NCBI GenBank assembly: GCA_023228145.1 | Contig: JALOBU010000038.1 | Span: 1 to 20,335, forward strand | Source of the DNA: Bacteroidales bacterium | GTDB taxonomy: Bacteria; Bacteroidota; Bacteroidia; Bacteroidales; CAIWKO01 | Reading direction: 5' to 3' | Length of the DNA stretch: 20,335 nucleotides | In this document: positions 13,381 through 20,335 of the stretch, one piece after another | Numbering within the stretch: the first letter of the stretch is position 1 | How the letters are laid out: each line of letters begins with the position of its first letter | The notes under the pieces: model-generated | Seen by the model: the letters and a program-made list of their open reading frames with translations, nothing else | Database searches by the model: none | Told to the model about the DNA's origin: nothing | Position numbers and translations under genes: made by a program

Positions 13381-15837
13381 ATGGAATTTTCTACTGAATG
13401 GGATAGAAGAAAAAAGTTACTAAGCCTGATGGATAATGAAACTGAATTCATTCCTTTATTTACGCCAGAGGATGAAGAACAGATGAATTCTGAGGCATTA
13501 CCCAAGACATTGCCCTTGCTGCCTCTTCGAAATACTGTTTTATATCCTGGTGTGGTGATACCTATTACTGTGGGCCGTGATAAATCAATACGGCTTATTA
13601 AGGAAGCTTATCGTTCAAAAAAAGCTATCGGAGTGGTAGCACAAAAAGATTCAAACATTGAAGAACCGGTATTTGAAGATTTATATACAGTTGGCACTGT
13701 AGCTCACATCATCAAAACGCTTCACATGCCCGATGGGAGCACAACTGTGATTATACAGGGGAAAAAAAGATTTACATTGCTGGGACTTATTTCCATTGAG
13801 CCGTATTTTACTGCCCAGGTTGCCGATTTTATTACTACTGAAACAACCGTAAAGGAAAAGAAATTTCAGGCACTGATTTCTTCACTAAAAGACATGGCAA
13901 TACAAATTGCAAAGCAATCACCCAATATTCCATCTGATGCTGCTTTTGCAATAAAAAATATTGAAAGCCCTTCTTTCCTCGTCAATTTCATATCCTCAAA
14001 CTTGAATATTGAAATTACTGAAAAACAAAAACTGCTCGAAACAGTAGATATCACTGAACGGGCAAACCTGGTGCTTAACTCCCTTGTGAAAGAGCTGCAG
14101 ATGATAGAGCTGAAAAACCAGATTCAGAATAAAGTGAAGTCCGACCTTGACAAACAGCAGCGTGATTTTCTTTTACAGCAACAGATAAAACAAATACAGG
14201 AAGAACTGGGAGAAAATCCACAGGAGCAGTTTATTAAGGAGTTAAAAGAAAAAGCTACTAAGAAAAAATGGAAAGAGGAAGTAGCTCATGTTTTTGAACG
14301 CGATTTGTCGAAACTGCAGCGTATGAACCCTCATGCGGCCGAATATTCAGTGCATACGAATTATCTTGAAACTCTTGTGGAACTTCCGTGGAATGAATGT
14401 ACCGAAGATAATTTTGACCTGAACAACGCGCAGCGAATATTAGATGAAGACCATTATGGACTTGAAAAGGTCAAAGAACGTATTATTGAATACCTGGCTA
14501 TATTAAAAGTGAAAAACGATATGAAGTCACCTATACTTTGTCTTATAGGTCCTCCGGGAGTTGGAAAGACTTCATTAGGAAAGTCAATTGCTAGAGCGCT
14601 GGAAAGAAAATATGTTCGAATGTCTTTAGGAGGATTGCGCGATGAGGCAGAGTTACGGGGGCACAGAAAGACATATATCGGCGCTATGCCGGGACGTATC
14701 ATCCAAAATTTGAAAAAGGCAAAATCAGCGAACCCTGTTTTTGTTCTTGACGAGATAGACAAAGTGAGCGGAAATAATGTCAATGGTGATCCGCAGGCTG
14801 CTTTGCTGGAAATTCTTGACCCGGAACAAAACACTAACTTTTATGACAATTTCCTTGAATTGGATTTTGACCTGTCGAGAGTAATGTTCATTGCAACGGC
14901 TAACAATTTATCAACTATATACCCTGCACTACGTGACCGCATGGAAATCATAGACCTGAGTGGTTACATAATGGAAGAAAAAATCCAGATTGCACAAAGA
15001 CACCTGGTGCCAAAGCAGCTCAGAGAACACGGGCTGAAAGACAAACAAATAGTTTTTTCTGATAAAATTATCGAGCTTATCATTGATGATTACACCCGTG
15101 AATCCGGCGTAAGGGCGTTGGAAAGAACTATAGCAAAAATTATCCGAAACAGAATAAAATATATTGCCAAAGATGAAAAATATAATAAGAAAATAAAACC
15201 TGAGGAGCTTAAAGAAATTTTGGGTAATCCTTCTTACCATAAAGACAAAGATATTCCTGCTGATATTGCCGGAGTAATTACAGGGCTTGCCTGGACAATG
15301 TTTGGCGGGGAAATATTGTTTATCGAAGTGAGCTTAAGCAAAGGCAAAGGGAATTTAGCTCTGACAGGAAACCTTGGCGATGTCATGAAAGAATCCGCAA
15401 GTATCGCTTATGAATATCTTAAGGCTCATGCACAACTTTTAAATATCAGTAATACTATTTTTGAAGAATGGAATGTGCATATTCATATTCCCGAAGGCGC
15501 AACGCCGAAAGACGGGCCTTCAGCAGGTATTACGATGTTTACTGCCTTGGTATCTGCATTTACGCAGAGAAAACCCCGTAAGAATATTGCCATGACAGGC
15601 GAGATAACTTTACGTGGAAAAGTTTTACCGGTTGGAGGAATTAAAGAAAAAATACTGGCAGCCAAGAGAGCAAAAATAACCGATATTATACTTTCAAAAG
15701 AAAATATCAAGGACGTGGAGGAAATAAATAAAAGGTATCTTGAAGGATTGAATTTTTTCTATGTAACAAGTATGCTGGAAGTATGTGAAATTGCCCTGAT
15801 GAAAACAAAAGTTTCCAATCCCCTTGTTTTTGCATGA
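13381..15837 (+). CDS. lon: Lon, ATP-dependent serine protease
   Basis: Lon degrades misfolded and selected regulatory proteins in the cytosol. The 818-aa protein has the complete bacterial LonA layout: a substrate-binding N-terminal domain starting at LPLLPLRNTVLYPG (about 44-57) and running to about 240, a helical linker (about 240-350), an AAA+ module with Walker A GPPGVGKT (390-397) and Walker B VFVLDEID (453-460), and the protease domain with catalytic S714 in PKDGPSAG and K757 in GGIKEK, 43 residues apart as in E. coli Lon. About 40 residues precede the LON domain, a common Bacteroidota extension. The last codons overlap the start of guaD (ATGA), suggesting translational coupling. No heat-shock promoter is recognisable; a 13-bp palindrome lies just before the start. 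Confidence 0.97.
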   Translation: MEFSTEWDRRKKLLSLMDNETEFIPLFTPEDEEQMNSEALPKTLPLLPLRNTVLYPGVVIPITVGRDKSIRLIKEAYRSKKAIGVVAQKDSNIEEPVFEDLYTVGTVAHIIKTLHMPDGSTTVIIQGKKRFTLLGLISIEPYFTAQVADFITTETTVKEKKFQALISSLKDMAIQIAKQSPNIPSDAAFAIKNIESPSFLVNFISSNLNIEITEKQKLLETVDITERANLVLNSLVKELQMIELKNQIQNKVKSDLDKQQRDFLLQQQIKQIQEELGENPQEQFIKELKEKATKKKWKEEVAHVFERDLSKLQRMNPHAAEYSVHTNYLETLVELPWNECTEDNFDLNNAQRILDEDHYGLEKVKERIIEYLAILKVKNDMKSPILCLIGPPGVGKTSLGKSIARALERKYVRMSLGGLRDEAELRGHRKTYIGAMPGRIIQNLKKAKSANPVFVLDEIDKVSGNNVNGDPQAALLEILDPEQNTNFYDNFLELDFDLSRVMFIATANNLSTIYPALRDRMEIIDLSGYIMEEKIQIAQRHLVPKQLREHGLKDKQIVFSDKIIELIIDDYTRESGVRALERTIAKIIRNRIKYIAKDEKYNKKIKPEELKEILGNPSYHKDKDIPADIAGVITGLAWTMFGGEILFIEVSLSKGKGNLALTGNLGDVMKESASIAYEYLKAHAQLLNISNTIFEEWNVHIHIPEGATPKDGPSAGITMFTALVSAFTQRKPRKNIAMTGEITLRGKVLPVGGIKEKILAAKRAKITDIILSKENIKDVEEINKRYLEGLNFFYVTSMLEVCEIALMKTKVSNPLVFA

Positions 15838-16319
15838 ACGAATTAAATACGCTACATAAGAAATTTATCAGTCTTGCTGTAGATATGGCATTACAAAATG
15901 TCGCCTCAGGCAAGGGAGGGCCTTTTGCTGCCCTTGTTGTGAAGGATAAAAACATTGTTGGCAAAGGAACTAACCTCGTTACTTTAACAAATGACCCTAC
16001 AGCACATGCAGAGGTTGTTGCTATCAGGGACGCCTGTAAAAATTTAAACAACTTTCAGCTTTCGGACTGCGAAATATACTGCAGCTGCGAACCTTGCCCC
16101 ATGTGTTTGGGGGCTATTTTCTGGACCAGGCCTAAAGCTGTTTATTTTGCCGCGTCACAGGCCGATGCATCAGGTGCCGGATTTGATGATTCATTCATTT
16201 ATGAACAACTTAAAATTGAACACTCCCAACGTTCGATACCTTTTATAAAGATTCCTACGGAAGATGCCACTACACCATTTACCTGCTGGAAAGAAAAAAA
16301 TGATAAAATTGATTACTGA
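15834..16319 (+). CDS. guaD: GuaD-like guanine deaminase (cytidine deaminase superfamily)
   Basis: The 161-aa zinc enzyme probably converts guanine to xanthine and ammonia. It has the CDA-fold zinc site: H58 and the proton-shuttle E60 in DPTAHAEVVAI, then C88 and C91 in SCEPCPMCLGA. Assignment to GuaD rather than to tRNA adenosine deaminase TadA rests on the motif AGFDDSFIYEQL (115-126) and the C-terminal segment ending in an aromatic residue (Y161), both characteristic of the B. subtilis GuaD type, in which the C-terminal tail completes the partner's active site. The start codon overlaps the lon stop by 4 bp. The 3' end overlaps the convergent macrodomain gene by 7 bp with no terminator between them. 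No other purine catabolic genes are nearby. Confidence 0.87.
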   Translation: MNELNTLHKKFISLAVDMALQNVASGKGGPFAALVVKDKNIVGKGTNLVTLTNDPTAHAEVVAIRDACKNLNNFQLSDCEIYCSCEPCPMCLGAIFWTRPKAVYFAASQADASGAGFDDSFIYEQLKIEHSQRSIPFIKIPTEDATTPFTCWKEKNDKIDY

Positions 16320-16852
16320 TATAAGTCAGAATTAAAGATATTTCTTAACAACTCAGCGTATATTTTCAGGTTATCCTCGTCATAACAAACAAAAAAAACT
16401 TTCTTTATGGTGTTGTTATTTTTTAAAAACTCAGCAACTTCACTGATGGCTATTCTTGCTGCCTGCACTTTCGGAAAATGATATACCCCCGTGCTGATAT
16501 TAGGGAATGCTATGGTTTTAATATTGTTTTTTACGGCCAGGTTGAGGCAATTCCAATAGCAGGAAGCAAGCAATTCTGCTTCATTGTTTTTTCCTCCATG
16601 CCATACTGGGCCGACAGTATGAATGATATATGCGGCTGGTAATAAATATCCTTTTGTTATTTTTGCTTCACCCGTTTCGCAGCCTTTCAGTGTCATACAT
16701 TCCTGTAACAGCATTTTGCCTGCTGCCCTGTGGATAGCCCCGTCAACGCCGCCGCCGCCAAGCAGACTTTTATTGGCTGCGTTAACAATAGCGTCAACTT
16801 TCAGCGAAGTAATATCTGCGGAAATATTTTCTATTCTTTCTTTAATTGCCAT
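16313..16852 (-). CDS. Macrodomain protein, probable O-acetyl-ADP-ribose deacetylase
   Basis: The 179-aa protein is a single stand-alone macrodomain of the MacroD/YmdB type, which removes acetyl groups from O-acetyl-ADP-ribose or ADP-ribose from acidic residues. Ligand-binding elements are visible: the adenine-contacting aspartate D13 in ADIT, VNAANKSLLGGGGVDGAIH (23-41) with N24, N27 and D37, the HTVGPVW segment (78-84), and the phosphate loop NISTGVYHFP (118-127). Its start overlaps the end of the upstream inositol monophosphatase gene by 11 bp, so the two are co-transcribed. There is no partner ADP-ribosyltransferase, sirtuin or toxin gene next to it, so a housekeeping detoxification role is more likely than an antitoxin role. 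Confidence 0.92.
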   Translation of the reverse strand: MAIKERIENISADITSLKVDAIVNAANKSLLGGGGVDGAIHRAAGKMLLQECMTLKGCETGEAKITKGYLLPAAYIIHTVGPVWHGGKNNEAELLASCYWNCLNLAVKNNIKTIAFPNISTGVYHFPKVQAARIAISEVAEFLKNNNTIKKVFFVCYDEDNLKIYAELLRNIFNSDLYQ

Positions 16853-17642
16853 AAAAATATTTGTTTATGAGAGATAATAGCTTTTTATCCACTTGATTGT
16901 TGGAAGCAATAATTTCCTTGCCGAAAAGATAATTGTTGTTACCCCTGAAGTCACAAACTCTACCTCCGGCTTGTTGTAAAATTATGGAGCCGGCTGCTAC
17001 ATCCCACGGATTCAGATTGTATTCATAAAATATATCAAAGCGTCCACATGCTACATAAACAATGTCTGCAGCTGCTGAGCCCAGGCGCCTGATGCCATGC
17101 GACTCGAACATGATTGCTTCAAGAAGTTTCATGTATTCCTTCATCTTTGAATAGTCCTTACTTGGAAAACCTGTGGCAATGAATGATTCGGAAAGTAAAG
17201 CCGTGTCGGAAACCCTGATAATTTTATTATTAAGAAAAGCTTTGCTGTTGATATGCGCATAGAAACATTCACCGAGACTTACTTCATAAACAACACCGAG
17301 TATTTCCCTGTCATGTTCCATAAGTGCAATGCTCACAGAATATGGTGCCAGGCCGTGAATGTAATTTGTAGTGCCGTCCAGAGGGTCAATTATCCAGTTG
17401 TATTGTTTTTCTGTCCTGTTTTGATGGCTTTCTTCAGCAAGTACGCCGGCTTCGGGAAAGAGTTTTCTTAATTCATTTATTAGAAAAGCTTCTGAGGTTT
17501 TGTCAGCATAAGTGACGAAGTCATGAGATGATTTCATTTCAACATTACTCCGTGTAATTTTATGCATTTCCGATTTTATAAAAGCTCCGGCTTCATGAGC
17601 AATGGAACAGACATTTTTTGTCAGTTTGTCAAGGTTTATCAT
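16842..17642 (-). CDS. suhB: Inositol monophosphatase family protein (SuhB-like)
   Basis: The 266-aa Mg-dependent phosphatase hydrolyses inositol monophosphates or related sugar phosphates. It shows the family's metal-binding elements: E70/E71 in LAEESH, motif 1 DPLDGTTNYIHG (86-97) and motif 2 WDVAAGSIILQQAGG (213-227). Length and both motifs are intact, so it should be active. Related enzymes include SuhB, CysQ and NADP phosphatases; the DPLDGTTNYIHG form favours the IMPase/SuhB branch, but exact substrate is not decidable here. It is the first gene of a two-gene unit and overlaps the downstream macrodomain gene by 11 bp. The name is given by similarity only; the ribosome-assembly role of E. 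coli SuhB should not be assumed. Confidence 0.9.
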   Translation of the reverse strand: MINLDKLTKNVCSIAHEAGAFIKSEMHKITRSNVEMKSSHDFVTYADKTSEAFLINELRKLFPEAGVLAEESHQNRTEKQYNWIIDPLDGTTNYIHGLAPYSVSIALMEHDREILGVVYEVSLGECFYAHINSKAFLNNKIIRVSDTALLSESFIATGFPSKDYSKMKEYMKLLEAIMFESHGIRRLGSAAADIVYVACGRFDIFYEYNLNPWDVAAGSIILQQAGGRVCDFRGNNNYLFGKEIIASNNQVDKKLLSLINKYFYGN

Positions 17643-17728
17643 TCTTAATAAAAATATCCGGTAAAATTATAATAAAAATAAAATGCTTTGTTGATAATTT
17701 AGGTTTATAAAATATATACGCCACTCCC

Positions 17729-17758
17729 AGGCATCCATGCTTTTGATATTTGATGCCT
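17729..17758. repeat. Hairpin just beyond the frameshifted small lipoprotein gene
   Basis: AGGCATC (17729-17735) and GATGCCT (17752-17758) form a perfect 7-bp inverted repeat with a 16-nt loop. It lies 4 nt after the stop at 17763 in the minus direction. There is no T-run on that side, so it is at best a weak terminator or RNA-stabilising hairpin. Confidence 0.35.
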
Positions 17759-17762
17759 TGTA

Positions 17763-17962
17763 TTATGGCCTCAGGGTATTTATTATATAATGTGAGCTAA
17801 AAACTCTTCCCCCGAAAGCAGGCTGCATCACTTTTTCATCAAGGTGTTTTCTGATGACCTTGTTGTCGTTATCCGAGATATTTGCCTCTGTATAAGTGCA
17901 TGATTGCAATTGAAAGAAAAAATAAAGGATGAAATAAAAATAATTTTTGTAATAAATCTCAT
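17763..17962 (-). pseudogene. Small lipoprotein gene with an apparent one-base frameshift
   Basis: ATG at 17962 opens a typical signal segment (MRFITKIIFISSFIF), but in this frame it loses sense and stops after 44 codons. In the frame displaced by one base the sequence continues as QLQSC, a good lipobox, followed by an ordinary-looking soluble sequence (TYTEANISDNDNK, then VIRKHLDEKVMQPAFGG) and a stop at 17763-17765. Adding one T in the T-rich run (about 17913-17918 on the plus strand, read as A) joins the halves into a 66-residue lipoprotein with its cysteine at position 22. The shift may be a real mutation, a slippage site or a sequencing error. I do not recognise the family. It is divergent from the resB-like gene and lies upstream of the IMPase gene on the same strand. 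Confidence 0.5.
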
Positions 17963-18024
17963 GAATTAATTTTAAAATTATAATGTGTAAAACTAAAATA
18001 AATTCAGTAATAAAATTACATTCG

Positions 18025-18032
18025 TATTTTTG
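18025..18032 (+). promoter_or_regulatory. Putative -7 element of the resB-ccsA operon
   Basis: TATTTTTG is an exact TAnnTTTG match 20 nt before the ATG at 18053. No TTG lies 19-21 nt upstream, so the assignment rests on the -7 element and position. Confidence 0.42.
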
Positions 18033-18052
18033 TAACTGATTTTTGCATAACC

Positions 18053-19291
18053 ATGAACCCGAAAGAATTCAATACGGGAACAAAAAATTTTTTTTTATCT
18101 TTTCTCTGGGAGTACAGGGGAAGTTTCCTGATTTCTTTTTGTATTCTATTTACAGGGTTCATTATTGAATACATCACAGGGGGGAAAGGCATTGCCTTGC
18201 CCGGATGGCCTGCCAATCTGATAATGTTAACCCTTTTCATTGCTTACATTATTACTTTTCATATCATTGTAACCCATCCGATAAAAAAATGGCTTTCAGG
18301 ACATCATGCAGCGGTGTCAGTTATTACAACTTTTGTTTTCTTGATACTTCTTATGGCTTTCATTCCACAGGGAGAGTTAGGGAGCAAATCCTTTGTTTCA
18401 CAAATAGGTTTGACACATGTAATCAGAAGCTGGCCTTATTTTTTAATAAGTATGTTTTTGTTGTTTATATTGGGCCTGACAATATTGCGTCGTTTTTTGC
18501 CATTTAGTTTTAGAAATTTTGCATTTACTCTGAATCATCTGGGTTTATTTATTGTGCTTTCAGCAGCTTCACTTGGCGCTGCTGACACTTATACACTGAG
18601 CATGGTGCTTAATGAGAATCAAATTACAAAAATAGCTCAAGGGGAAAGTGGTAAACATTATGAGATAGACTTTGGAATAGAGTTATTGAGATTCAAAATG
18701 GATGAATACCCGCCTCAAATATTTATGGTCTCGGAAAAAGGAGAAATATTATATCCGCACAAAAAACCGCTGGAAGCTGGAAAAGGCAATAAAGAAATGC
18801 GTGGTAACTGGTTGCTGGAAGTGCAGGAATATATTGAAAATGCGTACAAGGATAGTATGGTTTATTTTTCTACCACTGCTTTCGGTAGTGCTCCGGCCGC
18901 AAAACTTATGGCTCATAACACTCAAACAGGCAAAACCCTGACGGGCTGGGTGAGTTGTGGTAGCATGTTTGTTTCCCCCGAATATTTTATATTGTCAGAA
19001 ACCGAAAAAATTGCGATGACGGTTCCACATCCCAAAAAATTTTCTTCACTAATTAAGTTGCATTATATGCAAAATGAAACCAAAGACATAACTGTTGAGG
19101 TAAATCAACCTGCTAAATTCAGGGGATGGACCATTTACCAAAGTGGCTATGATGCAGAAATGGGTAAGTGGTCAACGCGAAGTATAGTTCAACTTGTAAG
19201 AGACCCATGGCTGCCGGTTGTTTATGCAGGTTTCTTTATGATAATTGCAGGAGCGTTGTATCTTTTATGGCTGGGAAAAATAAAACGCTAA
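18053..19291 (+). CDS. ResB/CcsB-like cytochrome c biogenesis protein
   Basis: This is the ResB (Ccs1) half of the system II cytochrome c maturation complex, which with CcsA carries haem across the inner membrane and attaches it to CxxCH motifs of apocytochromes. The 412-aa protein shows membrane segments at about 22-41, 52-73, 86-104, 124-145 and 160-177, a large periplasmic domain (about 178-388), and a final helix at about 391-409. The FTLNHLGLFIVLSAASLG segment with H162 and the FRGWTIYQSGYDAEMG block (about 352-367) are typical of the Bacteroidota form. It starts an operon with ccsA, 13 nt downstream. Substrate cytochromes, such as NrfHA, are not in the window. Confidence 0.88.
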   Translation: MNPKEFNTGTKNFFLSFLWEYRGSFLISFCILFTGFIIEYITGGKGIALPGWPANLIMLTLFIAYIITFHIIVTHPIKKWLSGHHAAVSVITTFVFLILLMAFIPQGELGSKSFVSQIGLTHVIRSWPYFLISMFLLFILGLTILRRFLPFSFRNFAFTLNHLGLFIVLSAASLGAADTYTLSMVLNENQITKIAQGESGKHYEIDFGIELLRFKMDEYPPQIFMVSEKGEILYPHKKPLEAGKGNKEMRGNWLLEVQEYIENAYKDSMVYFSTTAFGSAPAAKLMAHNTQTGKTLTGWVSCGSMFVSPEYFILSETEKIAMTVPHPKKFSSLIKLHYMQNETKDITVEVNQPAKFRGWTIYQSGYDAEMGKWSTRSIVQLVRDPWLPVVYAGFFMIIAGALYLLWLGKIKR

Positions 19292-19304
19292 AATTTATGG
19301 AGGT

Positions 19305-20099
19305 ATGACCTGGACAGATTATAATTTAATTGTATTGTTATGCTGCATTTTGTGGCTGAAAGGAATCATACTGCTGATACCGAAAGAGAAACTGTTTACC
19401 GGCTTGTCGCAGGTTTTCTTAATTTCAGGGACGATACTATTAGCGTTTTTTATGGCAGGTTTATGGATAAGCCTTGAAAGACCTTTGTTTCGAACACTGG
19501 CAGAAACCCGATTGTGGTATTCTTTATTTCTGAGTGTGATAGGAATAGTTATTTATTATAGGTGGAAATATAAATGGATGCCTGTTTATTGCACGCTGAT
19601 GGCGATGCTTTTCCTGATGATAAATTATTTCAGGCCGGATACTTTTGATAAAACACTCATGCCTGCGCTGCAAAGCCCCTGGTTCATACCTCATGTGGTA
19701 GTTTATATGGTAAGCTATGCTTTCATGGCCGCTGCATGGATAATAGGTATTGCCGGATTGAATAAATTATATCGTAAAAAACCCACAGAAAACATTCTGC
19801 GAATTGCTGATAATATTGTTTATGTCGGATTTGCTTTTCTGACTTTCGGGATGTTGTTTGGCGCTTTATGGGCTAAGGTTGCTTGGGGCACATACTGGTC
19901 ATGGGATCCTAAAGAAACATGGGCGTTGTTATCCTGGTTGTTTTACCTGCTATATATTCATATTAGAATTGATAAAAACACGAATCCTAGCTTCTCCCTA
20001 TGGATACTTGCATTATCTTTTATTATTCTTCTAATCTGTTGGTTTGGAATTAACTATATTCCTGCTGCAAAAGATAGTATTCATATTTATTCAAAATAA
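19305..20099 (+). CDS. ccsA: CcsA/ResC-like cytochrome c haem lyase component
   Basis: CcsA is the haem-handling integral membrane protein of system II. The 264-aa protein has about eight hydrophobic segments and the defining tryptophan-rich WWD motif, AWGTYWSWDPKETW (193-206), in a periplasmic loop that presents haem. Candidate haem-ligand histidines are H130 in PWFIPHVVVYMVSYA and H260 near the C-terminus, in the positions expected for the family. The start follows the resB stop by 13 nt. A GGAGG sequence precedes the ATG but only one base separates them, too close to act as a normal ribosome-binding site. Together with the upstream ResB it forms a complete two-protein system II. Confidence 0.93.
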   Translation: MTWTDYNLIVLLCCILWLKGIILLIPKEKLFTGLSQVFLISGTILLAFFMAGLWISLERPLFRTLAETRLWYSLFLSVIGIVIYYRWKYKWMPVYCTLMAMLFLMINYFRPDTFDKTLMPALQSPWFIPHVVVYMVSYAFMAAAWIIGIAGLNKLYRKKPTENILRIADNIVYVGFAFLTFGMLFGALWAKVAWGTYWSWDPKETWALLSWLFYLLYIHIRIDKNTNPSFSLWILALSFIILLICWFGINYIPAAKDSIHIYSK

Positions 20100-20335
20100 T
20101 TTGTTTTTATAATTTAAATTATCTTCGTATGCAACCTTATTTTTGTTGAATTTGGGTTATAGAGAATTAGCACTTTGTGTTGAAAAAACAATTTCCGCTT
20201 ACCTGATGAATTCCTGACTTCTGACGTTTAGTGCGGTAAAATATTCCATTTTGAAATCAGTTTCTCCAGAGGGCTTTTCATAATGCTTTTTATTGGCGAC
20301 CGAAAAGTGAAATTTTCTTTCGTTAAATTATCTTG
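20100..20335. other. 3' flank, no supported gene
   Basis: Nothing convincing starts or ends here. On the minus strand one frame is open from the right edge to a stop at 20228-20230 and another from 20327 to a stop at 20199-20201 (about 42 codons, containing one ATG). Both have plausible residue composition, so this could be the tail of a leftward gene beyond the window or decayed coding sequence. No terminator hairpin is obvious after ccsA. Confidence 0.4.

Noticed and set aside
15707..16051. A 114-codon minus-strand open frame across the lon-guaD junction
   Set aside because: It lies antisense to two well supported genes and has no recognisable domain.
15834..16319. TadA tRNA adenosine deaminase
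   Set aside because: The AGFDDSFIY motif and terminal aromatic tail are of the GuaD type.
16313..16852. Macrodomain as antitoxin of an ADP-ribosylating toxin pair (DarTG-like)
   Set aside because: No DarT-like or other toxin gene is adjacent; the partner is an inositol monophosphatase gene.
17829..17962. A stand-alone 44-codon ORF starting at 17962
   Set aside because: Only its first part resembles a protein; the sense continues in the adjacent frame, so it is described as a frameshifted 66-residue lipoprotein gene.
19299..19303. GGAGG as a Shine-Dalgarno site for ccsA
   Set aside because: Only one base separates it from the ATG, too short for normal pairing, and the genome shows no general use of such sites.
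1..20335. CRISPR arrays, tRNA or rRNA genes, insertion sequences, prophage or integrase genes
   Set aside because: Nothing with regular repeat spacing, cloverleaf-like sequence, transposase motifs or phage proteins was seen on either strand; tRNA absence was judged by eye only.

Overview
The window is AT-rich chromosomal DNA from a member of the Bacteroidota, most likely an uncultured or environmental Bacteroidales-like lineage. Several things point there: almost no Shine-Dalgarno sequences; promoter elements of the Bacteroidota type (TTG, a 19-20 nt spacer, then TAnnTTTG); a PorE-like TPR/beta-propeller/OmpA protein; a cysteine-free type B ribosomal protein L31; the alternative Bacteroidota GlmU-like protein; a lysine-type SerA; and a serC-serA-DUF1015 cluster with a LuxC-like acyl-CoA reductase beside it. 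I see no rRNA, tRNA, CRISPR array, insertion sequence or prophage gene. It reads as a mostly housekeeping region with a few odd local features.

Layout. 1-342 is non-coding and holds a good leftward promoter. 343-1853 (+): folD and queE overlap by one base (folate one-carbon metabolism and the 7-deazaguanine pathway). 1979-3922 (+): a large envelope protein with PorE-like architecture and an in-frame G8 tract. 3957-4463 (-): a small lipoprotein built from two copies of a cysteine-containing repeat. 4628-5056 (+): a DoxX-family membrane protein. 5156-9106 (-): the serine biosynthesis cluster, in transcription order serC, a hairpin, serA, a four-helix-bundle protein gene and a DUF1015 gene. 9225-10232 (-): an unrecognised secreted protein. 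10318-11388 (+): a LuxC-like acyl-CoA reductase with a TTG start. 11560-11886 (+): rpmE2, with a clear promoter and terminator. 12030-13259 (+): a GlmU-like nucleotidyl/acyltransferase. 13381-16319 (+): lon and guaD with an ATGA overlap. 16313-17642 (-): an inositol monophosphatase family gene and a macrodomain gene that overlap each other; the macrodomain gene also overlaps the end of guaD. 17763-17962 (-): a short lipoprotein gene that appears to be frameshifted in a T-rich tract. 18053-20099 (+): ResB and CcsA, the system II cytochrome c maturation pair. 20100-20335: no supported gene.

How the genes work together. The clearest functional unit is serine synthesis. SerA makes 3-phosphohydroxypyruvate and SerC makes phosphoserine. 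No classical phosphoserine phosphatase is visible, and the DUF1015 protein with its DGHHR motif is the natural suspect for a missing or alternative phosphoserine step; that is a hypothesis. ResB and CcsA act as one haem delivery and ligation complex. The IMPase and macrodomain genes are probably co-transcribed. No complete, obviously new multi-gene system was found. The observations most worth following are the DUF1015/four-helix-bundle part of the ser cluster, the LuxC-like orphan, the G8 tract in the envelope protein, the duplicated-cysteine lipoprotein and the broken small lipoprotein gene.
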